23,326 bases of DNA, from NCBI GenBank assembly GCA_022360595.1, contig JAKSCN010000165.1, positions 1 through 23,326 of the forward strand, read 5' to 3'. Shown piece by piece: positions 1 to 7,122 of this stretch (positions within the stretch are counted from its first letter, which is position 1; each line of letters opens with the position of its first letter). A model generated the notes under the pieces. That model was not told where the DNA came from, ran no database searches, and worked only from the letters and a program-made list of their open reading frames with translations. Position numbers and translations under genes: made by a program. This stretch comes from Chromatiales bacterium. GTDB lineage: Bacteria; Pseudomonadota; Gammaproteobacteria; Chromatiales; Chromatiaceae.

Positions 1-26
1 CCGCTGGAAAAACTATGCTTCAAGCG

Positions 27-47
27 TTATATTGCGACGCAACATAA
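27..47. promoter_or_regulatory. Imperfect 21-base palindrome upstream of sdhC
   Basis: Seen directly: arms TTATaTTGCG and CGCAAcATAA flank a central A, with nine of ten arm positions complementary. It ends 18 bases before the sdhC ATG, so it would lie in the leader or promoter and could be an operator or an RNA hairpin. I do not recognise a specific regulator's consensus in it. The window begins 26 bases earlier, so the promoter it might control cannot be placed. The rest of positions 1-65 shows no coding sequence that I can support. Confidence 0.4.
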
Positions 48-65
48 GAACGACGGCCCCAGAAA

Positions 66-446
66 ATGACGACTGCTAGCAACCGACCCGTTCATCTAGA
101 CCTCCTACGAATCAAACTCCCGATCGCCGGCATCATGTCGATTTTGCACCGTATCACCGGTGTGCTCATGGTGTTGGCAGCCCCTTTGATGATCCATCTG
201 ACGGACCTCGCGCTGGACGGTGAACAAGGATTCGCGGCGGCACAGGGACTGATCGACGGTTGGTTCTTCACTTTAGTGATGTTCGTCTTGATTTGGGCGG
301 TGTTGCACCACCTCTTGGCGGGTATTCGCTGCCTGCTGATCGACGTGCATATCGGTGTCGAGAAGCCCCTCTATCGCCAGACGGCGCTGGCGACGGTGGT
401 CGCCGCACCGATTCTGGCGGTGCTGATCACCGGAGGGCTGCTATGA
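66..446 (+). CDS. sdhC: Succinate dehydrogenase cytochrome b556 subunit (SdhC)
   Basis: Membrane anchor subunit of succinate dehydrogenase (complex II). With SdhD it binds heme b and ubiquinone in the inner membrane. The 126-residue length and the N-terminal pattern RPVHLDL...SILHRITGV match the E. coli-type SdhC family; the SxxHRxTG segment carries the conserved Ser and Arg at the quinone site. Three hydrophobic segments are visible (about residues 24-45, 65-88 and 105-125), and the His in the LHHLLAGIR region is the expected heme-ligand area. The Shine-Dalgarno sequence is weak, but no better start exists. The stop overlaps the sdhD start as ATGA. GC content is visibly higher here than from the middle of sdhA onward. 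Confidence 0.95.
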   Translation: MTTASNRPVHLDLLRIKLPIAGIMSILHRITGVLMVLAAPLMIHLTDLALDGEQGFAAAQGLIDGWFFTLVMFVLIWAVLHHLLAGIRCLLIDVHIGVEKPLYRQTALATVVAAPILAVLITGGLL

Positions 447-784
447 GTTACAAAGCTTCCGGATTGCGGGCCTGGGTGGTCCAGCGCATCACCGCGATCT
501 ATATCGGGCTGATGTTCGTGTATCTGCTCGGCAAATTCATGTTCGCCGCGCCCGCCAGTGCCGCCGAATTCCAGGGCTGGGCCACCGGTCCGGTCGTCAG
601 CGTCGCGCTGCTGTTGTTGGTCGCCGCGGTCCTGGTGCATGCCTGGGTCGGCGTGCGTGACATTTTGATCGACTATGTTTGGGCGACCGCCTTGCGCGTG
701 ACTTTGCTGTCACTGCTCGCGCTGTTCCTGATTGCTTGCGGGTTCTGGGCCGCGCAAGTGTTGATCGTTGCTCAAATAGCCTGA
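443..784 (+). CDS. sdhD: Succinate dehydrogenase membrane anchor subunit (SdhD)
   Basis: Second membrane anchor of complex II, 113 residues with three hydrophobic helices (about residues 13-35, 51-75 and 83-108). The family pattern is visible in VVQRITAIYIG near the N terminus and HAWVGVRDILIDY after the second helix; the His of that second motif is the expected heme b ligand and the Asp-Tyr pair lies by the quinone pocket. I start at the ATG at 443, overlapping the sdhC stop by four bases (ATGA) and preceded by GGAGG about seven bases upstream, which points to translational coupling. A longer in-frame extension to 260 exists but lies inside sdhC and looks non-biological. Composition is GC-rich like sdhC. 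Confidence 0.93.
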   Translation: MSYKASGLRAWVVQRITAIYIGLMFVYLLGKFMFAAPASAAEFQGWATGPVVSVALLLLVAAVLVHAWVGVRDILIDYVWATALRVTLLSLLALFLIACGFWAAQVLIVAQIA

Positions 785-800
785 TCCAATCGAGAAGACG

Positions 801-2564
801 ATGTCCTTGACGAAAAGAAGATTCGACGCATTGATCATCGGCGCAGGCGGGGCCGGCCTGAACGCCGCCACTCAACTGGCGAATGCCGACGCCCGTGTTG
901 CCGTGGTGTCCAAGGTGTTTCCGACCCGCTCGCACACGGTGGCGGCGCAAGGCGGAGTCAACGCGGCCTTGGCCAACGTCTTGCCGGACAACTGGCATTG
1001 GCACATGTTCGATACCGTCAAGGGTTCGGACTACCTGGGTGATCAGGACGCCATCGAATTCATGTGTCGGGAGGCGATACCGACCGTTTATCAGCTCGAA
1101 CACAACGGGGTGCCTTTCTCGCGGCTGGATAACGGCAAGATCTACCAGCGTGCTTTCGGCGGCCAAAGCCAGAATTTCGGCGGCGCCCAAGCGGCCCGGA
1201 CCTGCGCCGCGGCGGACCGTACCGGACACGCCATTCTGCATGCCCTGTATCAACAAAACGTGCGGGCGCGTACGCACTTCTTCGATGAATACTTCGCCAT
1301 CGACCTGATTCGGGACGACGAGGGGGCCATTCTCGGTGCCCTGGTACTGGAAATCGAGACCGGCGAGCCGCTGTTGATCGAGGCCAAGGCGACCCTGTTG
1401 GCCACCGGCGGTTGCGGCCAGGTGTTCAGAACCACATCCAACGCTCACATCAATACCGGTGACGGTATGGCGATGGCGCTGCGCGCCGGTGTGCCGTTGA
1501 TGGATATGGAGTTCTTCCAGTTCCACCCAACCGGTATCGCGGGCAAGGGTATGCTGATCACCGAAGGTGTTCGTGGTGAAGGTGGTTACCTGATCAATAA
1601 AGACGGCGAGCGCTTCATGGAGCGTTATGCGCCCAATGCCAAAGATCTGGCCAGCCGTGATGTGGTATCCCGCGCCATTGTCACCGAGGTAAAAGAGGGG
1701 CGTGGCGTTGGCCCGAACGGTGATCATGTTCTGCTGAAAGTGGATCACCTGGGCGAAGATATTATCTCCAAGCGTCTGCCCGGTATTCGGGAGAGTTCAA
1801 AAATCTTTGCCGGGGTCGATCCTGTTGTTGAACCGATTCCCGTCTTCCCCACCGCTCACTATGTGATGGGGGGTATCCCAACCGATCGTTATGGCCGTGT
1901 GGTTACACCTATTCAGAATGGTCCTGAAGAGGTTGTGCCTGGGCTCTACGCCGCGGGTGAGTGTGCCTGTGTATCCGTTCATGGCGCCAACCGTTTGGGT
2001 GGTAACTCGCTGCTGGATATTCTGGTATTTGGTCGCGCTGCCGGTCAGGACATCATCAAATATTTGAAAGAGAACCCCAACCACCGTCCGATGAATGAGA
2101 CTGGTGTGGAACAGGCGATGTCGCGCCTGACCCGCTGGGAGCAGAAGGGCGAAGGCCTCTCGGTGCGCGAAGTACGCGATGAGTTCCGTAAGGCGATGGA
2201 AGATCACGCCGGTGTTTTCCGTACCGACGAGATTATGTCTGAAGGTGTTGAGAAAGTTAAAGAGATTCGCAAGAAGCTGGCTGATGTTCGCCTCACCGAC
2301 CACAGCGATGTCTTCAATACCGCTCGTGTTGAAGCGCTGGAGCTGGAGAACATGGTCGATATCGGTATGTCGATTGTACTTTCCGCACTGGAGCGTAAAG
2401 AGAGCCGTGGTGCGCACTCTCGTCCTGACTACACTGAGCGTGATGATACCAACTGGTTGAAGCACAGCCTCTATTTCCAGGAGGGTGACAAGATCGATTT
2501 CAAACCGGTTCATACCAAACCGTTGACTGTTGAAACCTTCCCGCCGAAAGCGCGTGTCTATTGA
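801..2564 (+). CDS. sdhA: Succinate dehydrogenase flavoprotein subunit (SdhA)
   Basis: Catalytic subunit that oxidises succinate to fumarate and carries covalent FAD. At 587 residues it matches the E. coli protein (588). The FAD-binding GAGGAG is at residues 14-19, and His45 in the RSHTVAAQGG motif is the residue that receives covalent FAD. The active-site residues His242 (HPTG), Thr254 and Arg286 fall at exactly the E. coli positions. SdhE, encoded downstream, is the expected flavinylation factor. The start follows sdhD by 16 bases with a GAGAAG sequence ahead of it. Odd: the first ~235 codons are GC-rich (115 of 180 bases G or C at 1321-1500) with GGC/GAC/TTC preferred, while later codons favour GGT/GAT/CGT (94 of 180 at 1741-1920). 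The protein reads as intact across the change. Confidence 0.99.
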   Translation: MSLTKRRFDALIIGAGGAGLNAATQLANADARVAVVSKVFPTRSHTVAAQGGVNAALANVLPDNWHWHMFDTVKGSDYLGDQDAIEFMCREAIPTVYQLEHNGVPFSRLDNGKIYQRAFGGQSQNFGGAQAARTCAAADRTGHAILHALYQQNVRARTHFFDEYFAIDLIRDDEGAILGALVLEIETGEPLLIEAKATLLATGGCGQVFRTTSNAHINTGDGMAMALRAGVPLMDMEFFQFHPTGIAGKGMLITEGVRGEGGYLINKDGERFMERYAPNAKDLASRDVVSRAIVTEVKEGRGVGPNGDHVLLKVDHLGEDIISKRLPGIRESSKIFAGVDPVVEPIPVFPTAHYVMGGIPTDRYGRVVTPIQNGPEEVVPGLYAAGECACVSVHGANRLGGNSLLDILVFGRAAGQDIIKYLKENPNHRPMNETGVEQAMSRLTRWEQKGEGLSVREVRDEFRKAMEDHAGVFRTDEIMSEGVEKVKEIRKKLADVRLTDHSDVFNTARVEALELENMVDIGMSIVLSALERKESRGAHSRPDYTERDDTNWLKHSLYFQEGDKIDFKPVHTKPLTVETFPPKARVY

Positions 2565-2574
2565 GGGCTGACGT

Positions 2575-3267
2575 ATGAAATTTATAGTTTTTCGCTTTAA
2601 CCCGGATACGGACACCACCCCGCGCATGCAGGAGTATGACATTGAGGTCACCCGTGGCATGATGTTGCGCGACGCCTTGATGGAGGTGAAACGCCAGGAT
2701 GAATCTTTCTCTTTTCGTCATTCATGTGGGGAAGGGGTATGCGGTTCCGATGGTGTAAACGCCAATGGCACCAATGTGTTGGGTTGTATTACCCAGGTTG
2801 CCGATCTGAAAGAGCCGATCACGATTCGTCCATTGCCAGGTCGCCCGGTTGTTCGTGACTTGGTTGTTGATATGTCTCAGTTCTATCAACAGTATCGTGC
2901 GGTGAAGCCTTATTTGATCCGTAAAGATCCTCTGCCCGAGCAGGAGATCCTGCAGTCGCCGGAAGATCGTGACAAGCTGGACGGCCTGTATGAATGTATT
3001 ATGTGCGGCTGCTGCTCCACTGCCTGTCCATCGTTCTGGTGGAATCCGGATAAATTCCATGGTCCACAGGCGCTGTTGCAGTCCTGGCGTTTTCTGGCTG
3101 ATAGCCGGGATCAGGCGACTGAAGAGCGCCTTGATGCACTGGAGGGTCCCTATAAGCTGTTCCGCTGTCACACCATCATGAACTGTGTTGAGGTTTGTCC
3201 CAAGCATTTGAATCCAACCAAGGCGATTGGGCACATCAAAGAGTTAATGTTGAAGCACGCTATTTAG
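2575..3267 (+). CDS. sdhB: Succinate dehydrogenase iron-sulfur subunit (SdhB)
   Basis: Carries electrons from SdhA's FAD to the quinone site through three iron-sulfur clusters. At 230 residues it is close to the family norm (E. coli 238). The [2Fe-2S] ligands are Cys51, Cys56, Asp59 and Cys71, including the Asp that replaces a Cys in E. coli-type enzymes. Cys141/144/147 with Cys208 are arranged for the [4Fe-4S] cluster, and Cys151, Cys198 and Cys204 for the [3Fe-4S] cluster. The conserved RPLPGRPVVRDLVVDM segment follows the first domain. It starts 10 bases after sdhA with GAGG overlapping the sdhA stop, so it is the distal catalytic gene of the operon. Codon use is of the lower-GC type found in the rest of the window. 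Confidence 0.98.
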   Translation: MKFIVFRFNPDTDTTPRMQEYDIEVTRGMMLRDALMEVKRQDESFSFRHSCGEGVCGSDGVNANGTNVLGCITQVADLKEPITIRPLPGRPVVRDLVVDMSQFYQQYRAVKPYLIRKDPLPEQEILQSPEDRDKLDGLYECIMCGCCSTACPSFWWNPDKFHGPQALLQSWRFLADSRDQATEERLDALEGPYKLFRCHTIMNCVEVCPKHLNPTKAIGHIKELMLKHAI

Positions 3268-3287
3268 CCCCAGTTAGAGTGATAAGC

Positions 3288-3533
3288 GTGAATCAATCCA
3301 CACCAAGCATAGAAAAACTGCGCTGGCAATGCCGGCGCGGTATGCTTGAGTTGGATTATGTGCTAAAAGATTTTTTGGAAAACCATTACCCCACCTTGTC
3401 GGTAGAAGAGCAAATGCTGTTTGTAAAGATCCTTGATTTTGAGGATCAATTGCTGATTGATTGGGTAATGGGAAATGTTGTCCCCTCCGATGCCAAGATT
3501 CGGCGGTTGGTGGGGCTGATGCAGGCGGGTTAA
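3288..3533 (+). CDS. sdhE: FAD assembly factor SdhE (flavinylation of SdhA)
   Basis: Small protein of the SdhE/CptB/Sdh5 family that promotes covalent attachment of FAD to SdhA. I start at GTG 3288, which gives 81 residues (E. coli SdhE has 88) and is preceded by AGAGTGA. A longer in-frame reading from 3195 would overlap sdhB by 73 bases and adds residues unlike the family. The family signature RGxxE is visible as RRGMLELD near residue 18, followed by the acidic, helical region ending in the DWVMG motif typical of the family. It lies 20 bases after sdhB, so transcription with its substrate's operon is likely. Confidence 0.9.
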   Translation: MNQSTPSIEKLRWQCRRGMLELDYVLKDFLENHYPTLSVEEQMLFVKILDFEDQLLIDWVMGNVVPSDAKIRRLVGLMQAG

Positions 3534-3585
3534 AGATGAAGTACTCGGCCTGCGCTTTTCAATTACGACCAAAAGGACCTGGTCA

Positions 3586-4050
3586 ATGGCTGATAACAGA
3601 TACCGCTTTCAGATTTTTCCCTCTAAACAGTTGACGCTGTTTTTTTATCTAACGCTCTATATCCCGTTATTTTTGATCGCTCTGGTTGAGCTGCCCCTGC
3701 TGCCGAAACTGCTCTTGCTGACGGCTCTTGCTTTGATGGGGCTACTGCACAATCCGCTTCAGCAGCGTAATCAGAACACAATTCTTTTTGTCGAATATCA
3801 GGGAGGAGATGATTGGCAGATTGCGTTAACGGATGGCACACTGCTGCAAGGCAAGCTGGAGGAGGGGAGCTATATCAGCCAACTGTTGATGATTCTGCGC
3901 TTCCGTTATGATGGACGTCGTCGCCTCACCAACAGAATCGTACTCTTCCCCGACGCACTCAAAAGGGGGGAATTTCGTCGTCTGCGCTTACGAATAGGCC
4001 GTCTGCTGAAGCGGCGTTCCGAAAATGATGAACTGACAGGCTTTGGTTAG
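3586..4050 (+). CDS. YgfX/CptA-like inner membrane protein
   Basis: A 154-residue protein with two adjacent hydrophobic segments (about residues 17-35 and 38-54), then a hydrophilic domain with a basic C terminus rich in Arg and Lys. This layout, and the position directly after sdhE, fit the YgfX (CptA) family, which usually pairs with sdhE in gammaproteobacteria. E. coli YgfX was described as a toxin of a toxin-antitoxin pair with SdhE/CptB, but that role is disputed, and nothing here tests it. The ATG at 3586 has AAAAGGA about ten bases upstream. The family call rests on topology and context more than on a diagnostic motif. Its stop overlaps the convergent nadB stop by four bases. Confidence 0.72.
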   Translation: MADNRYRFQIFPSKQLTLFFYLTLYIPLFLIALVELPLLPKLLLLTALALMGLLHNPLQQRNQNTILFVEYQGGDDWQIALTDGTLLQGKLEEGSYISQLLMILRFRYDGRRRLTNRIVLFPDALKRGEFRRLRLRIGRLLKRRSENDELTGFG

Positions 4051-5654
4051 GTCATATAGTTGTCGGGAATCAGGACGGTAGCGGCTTGTTGGAAGCGGTT
4101 ATCCGTTTTCGGAAAATCGAGGGTGTAGTGAAGCCCCCGGCTTTCACGCCGCCGCTGTGCCGAGTGGATGATGAGGTCTGCCACCTCGACCAGATTGCGC
4201 AGTTCGAGCAAGTCGTTGGTGACACGGAAATTGCTGTAATACTCACGAATCTCATGGCGCAGCAGATTGACCCGGCGCTTTGCCCGTTCCAGCCGCTTAT
4301 TGGAGCGTACAATCCCAACGTAGTCCCACATAAAGCGTCTGAGTTCCTCCCAGTTGTGAGAGACCACTACCTCTTCATCGGAGTTGGTGACACGACTCTC
4401 ATCCCAAGGCGTGACCGAGGGCGGCTCGGGGATATCGGCAATCCTCGCAGTGATATCTTCCACCGCCAGTTGAGCAAATACCAAGCATTCCAGTAAAGAG
4501 TTGCTGGCCATGCGATTGGCGCCGTGCAGACCGGTATAGGCGGTTTCGCCAATGGCGAAAAGATTGTGCAGGTCTGTTCGGGCGTGATGATCAGTGACAA
4601 TGCCGCCACAGGTATAGTGCGCGGCGGGTACCACTGGAATTGGTTCCTGGGTGATATCGATACCGTACTTCAGACACTTCTTGTGGATGGTGGGAAAGTG
4701 CTCAATGATGAATTCACTGCTCCTATGGCTGATATCCAGGTAGACACAATCGGCGCCCAGTCTCTTCATCTCGTGGTCAATAGCTCTGGCTACGATATCG
4801 CGTGGCGCCAGTTCGGCACGCTCATCGAACCGGGGCATAAAGCGACTGCCATCGGGTAGCAGAAGGTGTCCGCCTTCGCCGCGTAGCGCTTCGGTGATCA
4901 GAAATGATTTTGCGTGCGGATGGTAGAGACAGGTGGGATGGAACTGGTTGAACTCCATATTGGAGACACGACAACCCGCCCGCCAGGCCATTGCGATACC
5001 GTCACCAGTGGAGACGTCAGGGTTGCTGGTATAGAGGTACACCTTGCTTGCGCCACCAGTGGCTAGGACGGTGAACTTGGCCAGAAAACTTTCGACATGG
5101 CCGGTCTCTTTATCGAGTACATAGCAGCCCAGGCAACGATTCTCCTGAAGCCCTTGTTTATTGGCGGTGATCAGGTCGATGGCGATATGGTTTTCAAACA
5201 GTTCGATGTTTCTACGTGCCCGCACCTGAGAGACCAGGGTGGTCTCCACCGCCTTGCCGGTGGCATCGGCGGCGTGAATTACTCGGCGGTGGGAGTGTCC
5301 GCCTTCACGAGTGAGGTGATAGCCGGTGCCGGGTGGCTCATCTTTGGTAAAGGCGACCCCCTCACTCAGCAGCCAGCGGATATTCTCCGGCCCCTTCTCG
5401 ACAACCAGTCTCACCGTCTCCTCGTCACAGAGACCTGCGCCTGCATCCAGTGTATCGGCAACATGGGATTCGATAGAGTCATCCTCATCCAGTACGGCTG
5501 AGATACCCCCTTGGGCATAGTAAGTGTTGCCCTCTTTCAGTTGGCGTTTGGCAATCACCGCTACCCGGACTGACTCCGGAAGGCGCAGCGCCAAGCTCAA
5601 TCCAGCAGCACCGCTGCCTAGAATCAGTACATCATGTTTGAATTCGGTGCTCAT
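4047..5654 (-). CDS. nadB: L-aspartate oxidase (NadB)
   Basis: FAD enzyme that oxidises L-aspartate to iminoaspartate, the first step of de novo NAD synthesis, working with NadA quinolinate synthase (not in this window). At 535 residues it is close to E. coli NadB (540). The dinucleotide-binding GSGAAG is at residues 13-18. The family segment NTYYAQGGISAVL, the HPTCLYHP substrate region and the GLHGANRMASNSLLE motif are all present. It is a paralogue of SdhA: where SdhA has FAD-linking His45, NadB has Asn43, consistent with non-covalent FAD. The start ATG has GAAGAG about nine bases upstream. It is divergent from rpoE, the same arrangement as in E. coli and Pseudomonas. Confidence 0.98.
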   Translation of the reverse strand: MSTEFKHDVLILGSGAAGLSLALRLPESVRVAVIAKRQLKEGNTYYAQGGISAVLDEDDSIESHVADTLDAGAGLCDEETVRLVVEKGPENIRWLLSEGVAFTKDEPPGTGYHLTREGGHSHRRVIHAADATGKAVETTLVSQVRARRNIELFENHIAIDLITANKQGLQENRCLGCYVLDKETGHVESFLAKFTVLATGGASKVYLYTSNPDVSTGDGIAMAWRAGCRVSNMEFNQFHPTCLYHPHAKSFLITEALRGEGGHLLLPDGSRFMPRFDERAELAPRDIVARAIDHEMKRLGADCVYLDISHRSSEFIIEHFPTIHKKCLKYGIDITQEPIPVVPAAHYTCGGIVTDHHARTDLHNLFAIGETAYTGLHGANRMASNSLLECLVFAQLAVEDITARIADIPEPPSVTPWDESRVTNSDEEVVVSHNWEELRRFMWDYVGIVRSNKRLERAKRRVNLLRHEIREYYSNFRVTNDLLELRNLVEVADLIIHSAQRRRESRGLHYTLDFPKTDNRFQQAATVLIPDNYMT

Positions 5655-5670
5655 CGATCACTCTTCAAAT

Positions 5671-5700
5671 TTGCCGTGACGGGGTCTTTCAGTTCATAAT
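5671..5700 (+). promoter_or_regulatory. Possible sigma-70 promoter upstream of rpoE
   Basis: TTGCCG (5671-5676) and CATAAT (5695-5700) are separated by 18 bases and read toward rpoE. They match the -35 and -10 consensus at 4 of 6 and 5 of 6 positions. E. coli and Pseudomonas rpoE/algU have a housekeeping promoter upstream of the autoregulated one, so the arrangement is plausible. The spacer is slightly long and this is a weak call. Confidence 0.33.
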
Positions 5701-5704
5701 TTCA

Positions 5705-5720
5705 TCATCTATAGAGATGA
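5705..5720. repeat. Small perfect inverted repeat in the nadB-rpoE gap
   Basis: TCATCT (5705-5710) and AGATGA (5715-5720) are perfect complements around ATAG. The repeat lies just downstream of the possible sigma-70 promoter and upstream of the sigma-E promoter. It could be an operator or a chance repeat; I recognise no known regulator's site. Confidence 0.25.
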
Positions 5721-5789
5721 GACGCAGTTTTACCAGATGCTAACCTAAATCGGTGAACACGAGAACTCAAAATAGCGCTTTCATTTCGC

Positions 5790-5816
5790 GAACTTATTAC
5801 AGGGCAGGCTGTCTAC
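5790..5816 (+). promoter_or_regulatory. Sigma-E type promoter for rpoE (autoregulation)
   Basis: GAACTT at 5790-5795 is followed after exactly 16 bases by TCTAC at 5812-5816. Sigma-E promoters have a GGAACTT -35 and a TCnnA -10 with a spacer of about 16, and the E. coli rpoE autoregulated promoter has GAACTT-16-TCTAA, so the element and spacing match closely. It lies about 50 bases upstream of the rpoE ATG. Inference: the operon is autoregulated by RpoE, as in relatives. Confidence 0.75.
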
Positions 5817-5865
5817 CACATTAGAAAATGGAAACGCGCTTGCCGAATTCAGGGGGTGCGCCCGA

Positions 5866-6444
5866 ATGGGCGAGCGACAAACAGACCAGATATTAGTAGA
5901 GAAGGTACAACGAGGGGATAAGAAGGCGTTTGATTTGTTGGTGCTGAAGTACCAGCAGAAGGTTGCCAACCTTGTCTCTCGTTATGTACGTGATCCCAAT
6001 GAGACGCTGGATGTGACACAAGAAGCGTTTATCAAAGCATATAAGGCACTTCCCAACTTTCGTGGGGATAGTGCCTTTTATACGTGGTTGTATCGAATCG
6101 CCATCAACACTGCGAAGAATTTTCTGGTCGCCCAGGGACGCCGCCCTCCAGGTACCGATGTTGATGCCGATACAGCGGAACAAATGGATGTCGGTACACG
6201 TCTTAAAGAGCATGCTACGCCAGAGAATCACCTAATGCAGGATGAGATCGCAAACACAGTGAAACAGGCTATCGATAATCTGCCTGAAGATCTGAGAACC
6301 GCGATTACTCTGCGCGAGCTGGAGGGACTCAGCTATGAAGAGATCGCCAATGCCATGGATTGTCCGGTTGGCACGGTGCGATCGAGAATTTTCCGGGCGC
6401 GAGCCGCTATTGATGATAAGCTCAGGCCCCTGTTGGAGCCATAG
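5866..6444 (+). CDS. rpoE: RNA polymerase sigma factor RpoE (sigma-E / AlgU)
   Basis: Extracytoplasmic-function sigma factor that directs the envelope stress response. At 192 residues it matches E. coli RpoE (191) and is colinear with it. Sigma region 2 spans about residues 20-95, with EAFIKAYKAL and FRGDSAFYTWLYRIA strongly conserved; region 4 spans about residues 135-187, with the helix-turn-helix GLSYEEIANAMDCPVGTVRSR. AGGGGG precedes the ATG by about ten bases. It is the first gene of an operon with its anti-sigma factor RseA, RseB, RseC and MucD, so it should be controlled by regulated proteolysis of RseA and by the sigma-E promoter upstream. Confidence 0.98.
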   Translation: MGERQTDQILVEKVQRGDKKAFDLLVLKYQQKVANLVSRYVRDPNETLDVTQEAFIKAYKALPNFRGDSAFYTWLYRIAINTAKNFLVAQGRRPPGTDVDADTAEQMDVGTRLKEHATPENHLMQDEIANTVKQAIDNLPEDLRTAITLRELEGLSYEEIANAMDCPVGTVRSRIFRARAAIDDKLRPLLEP

Positions 6445-6489
6445 TCTGGAGAAGATGGGTAGAATCGTCTGAATATCTTGGATTTAGCC

Positions 6490-7122
6490 ATGACAGATAA
6501 CACACAACAAAACTTATCGGCACTACTGGATGACGAATTGTCGCCGTCGGAAGTAGATCATCTGTTAGAGCAGATGAACAAAGATCAAGCACTGCGGCAG
6601 GCCTGGGGGCGATATCACCTGATCGGTGACGCCATTCGAGGTGAGCAGACCCAGACAGAGGTCTTCTCTATCGCTGCACGGGTACACGAAAGCTTGCAAA
6701 GCGAGCCCGCCATTGTCTCAAAGCCCAAGCCTGTTACTCAGGAATCAACCAAACGAGAGGGCAACGTCCATTGGTTCAAACCGGCAGTAGGGGTCGCATT
6801 GGCCGCTTCAGTGGCTGGCGCGGCCGTGATGATCATGCCTGATTTTGCCTTGAACCCTGATAGTACGAATCAGCCTTCACAGTTGGCGAATACCAATAGC
6901 GTGCCTACAGTCTCTAAGTCTGCCACACTGCAACAAGTGGCTGCGAACAGACCGCAGGGCTATGTTTTATCCAGTGGTACACGCTGGAAAAATCTCTCTC
7001 AGCCAGAGATTGAATCAAAACTTAACCGATATCTCATAAATCATAATGAACTGGCATCGCCCGCTGGTATGACCAGTGTTTTGCCTTATGCATCATTTGT
7101 CAGTTATGACTCGAACCGTTAA
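6490..7122 (+). CDS. rseA: Anti-sigma-E factor RseA (MucA-like)
   Basis: Single-pass inner membrane protein that sequesters RpoE. The N-terminal cytoplasmic anti-sigma domain (about residues 1-75) starts with QNLSALLDDELS and contains WGRYHLIGDAIRG, the family's RpoE-binding features. A transmembrane helix lies at about residues 98-117, then a periplasmic domain with a C-terminal NRYLINHNELASPAGM segment that resembles MucA of Pseudomonas. Length is 210 residues (E. coli 216). I prefer the ATG at 6490 over an in-frame TTG at 6478; neither has a strong Shine-Dalgarno. In the known pathway DegS and RseP cleave this protein; neither protease is in the window. It overlaps rseB by 17 bases. Confidence 0.9.
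   Translation: MTDNTQQNLSALLDDELSPSEVDHLLEQMNKDQALRQAWGRYHLIGDAIRGEQTQTEVFSIAARVHESLQSEPAIVSKPKPVTQESTKREGNVHWFKPAVGVALAASVAGAAVMIMPDFALNPDSTNQPSQLANTNSVPTVSKSATLQQVAANRPQGYVLSSGTRWKNLSQPEIESKLNRYLINHNELASPAGMTSVLPYASFVSYDSNR

Noticed and set aside
597..2660. Long antisense open frames across sdhA (minus strand, 383 and 287 codons)
   Set aside because: They mirror a GC-rich, strongly conserved coding gene. Their translations show no recognisable domain and have the composition expected of a reversed SdhA frame.
3586..4050. sdhE-ygfX as a toxin-antitoxin pair
   Set aside because: The sequence gives only family and context. SdhE's role in flavinylation is well supported and the toxin role of YgfX is disputed, so I did not call a toxin-antitoxin system.
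4086..5520. Plus-strand open frames inside nadB
   Set aside because: They are antisense shadows of nadB with no family motifs and no supporting ribosome-binding sites.
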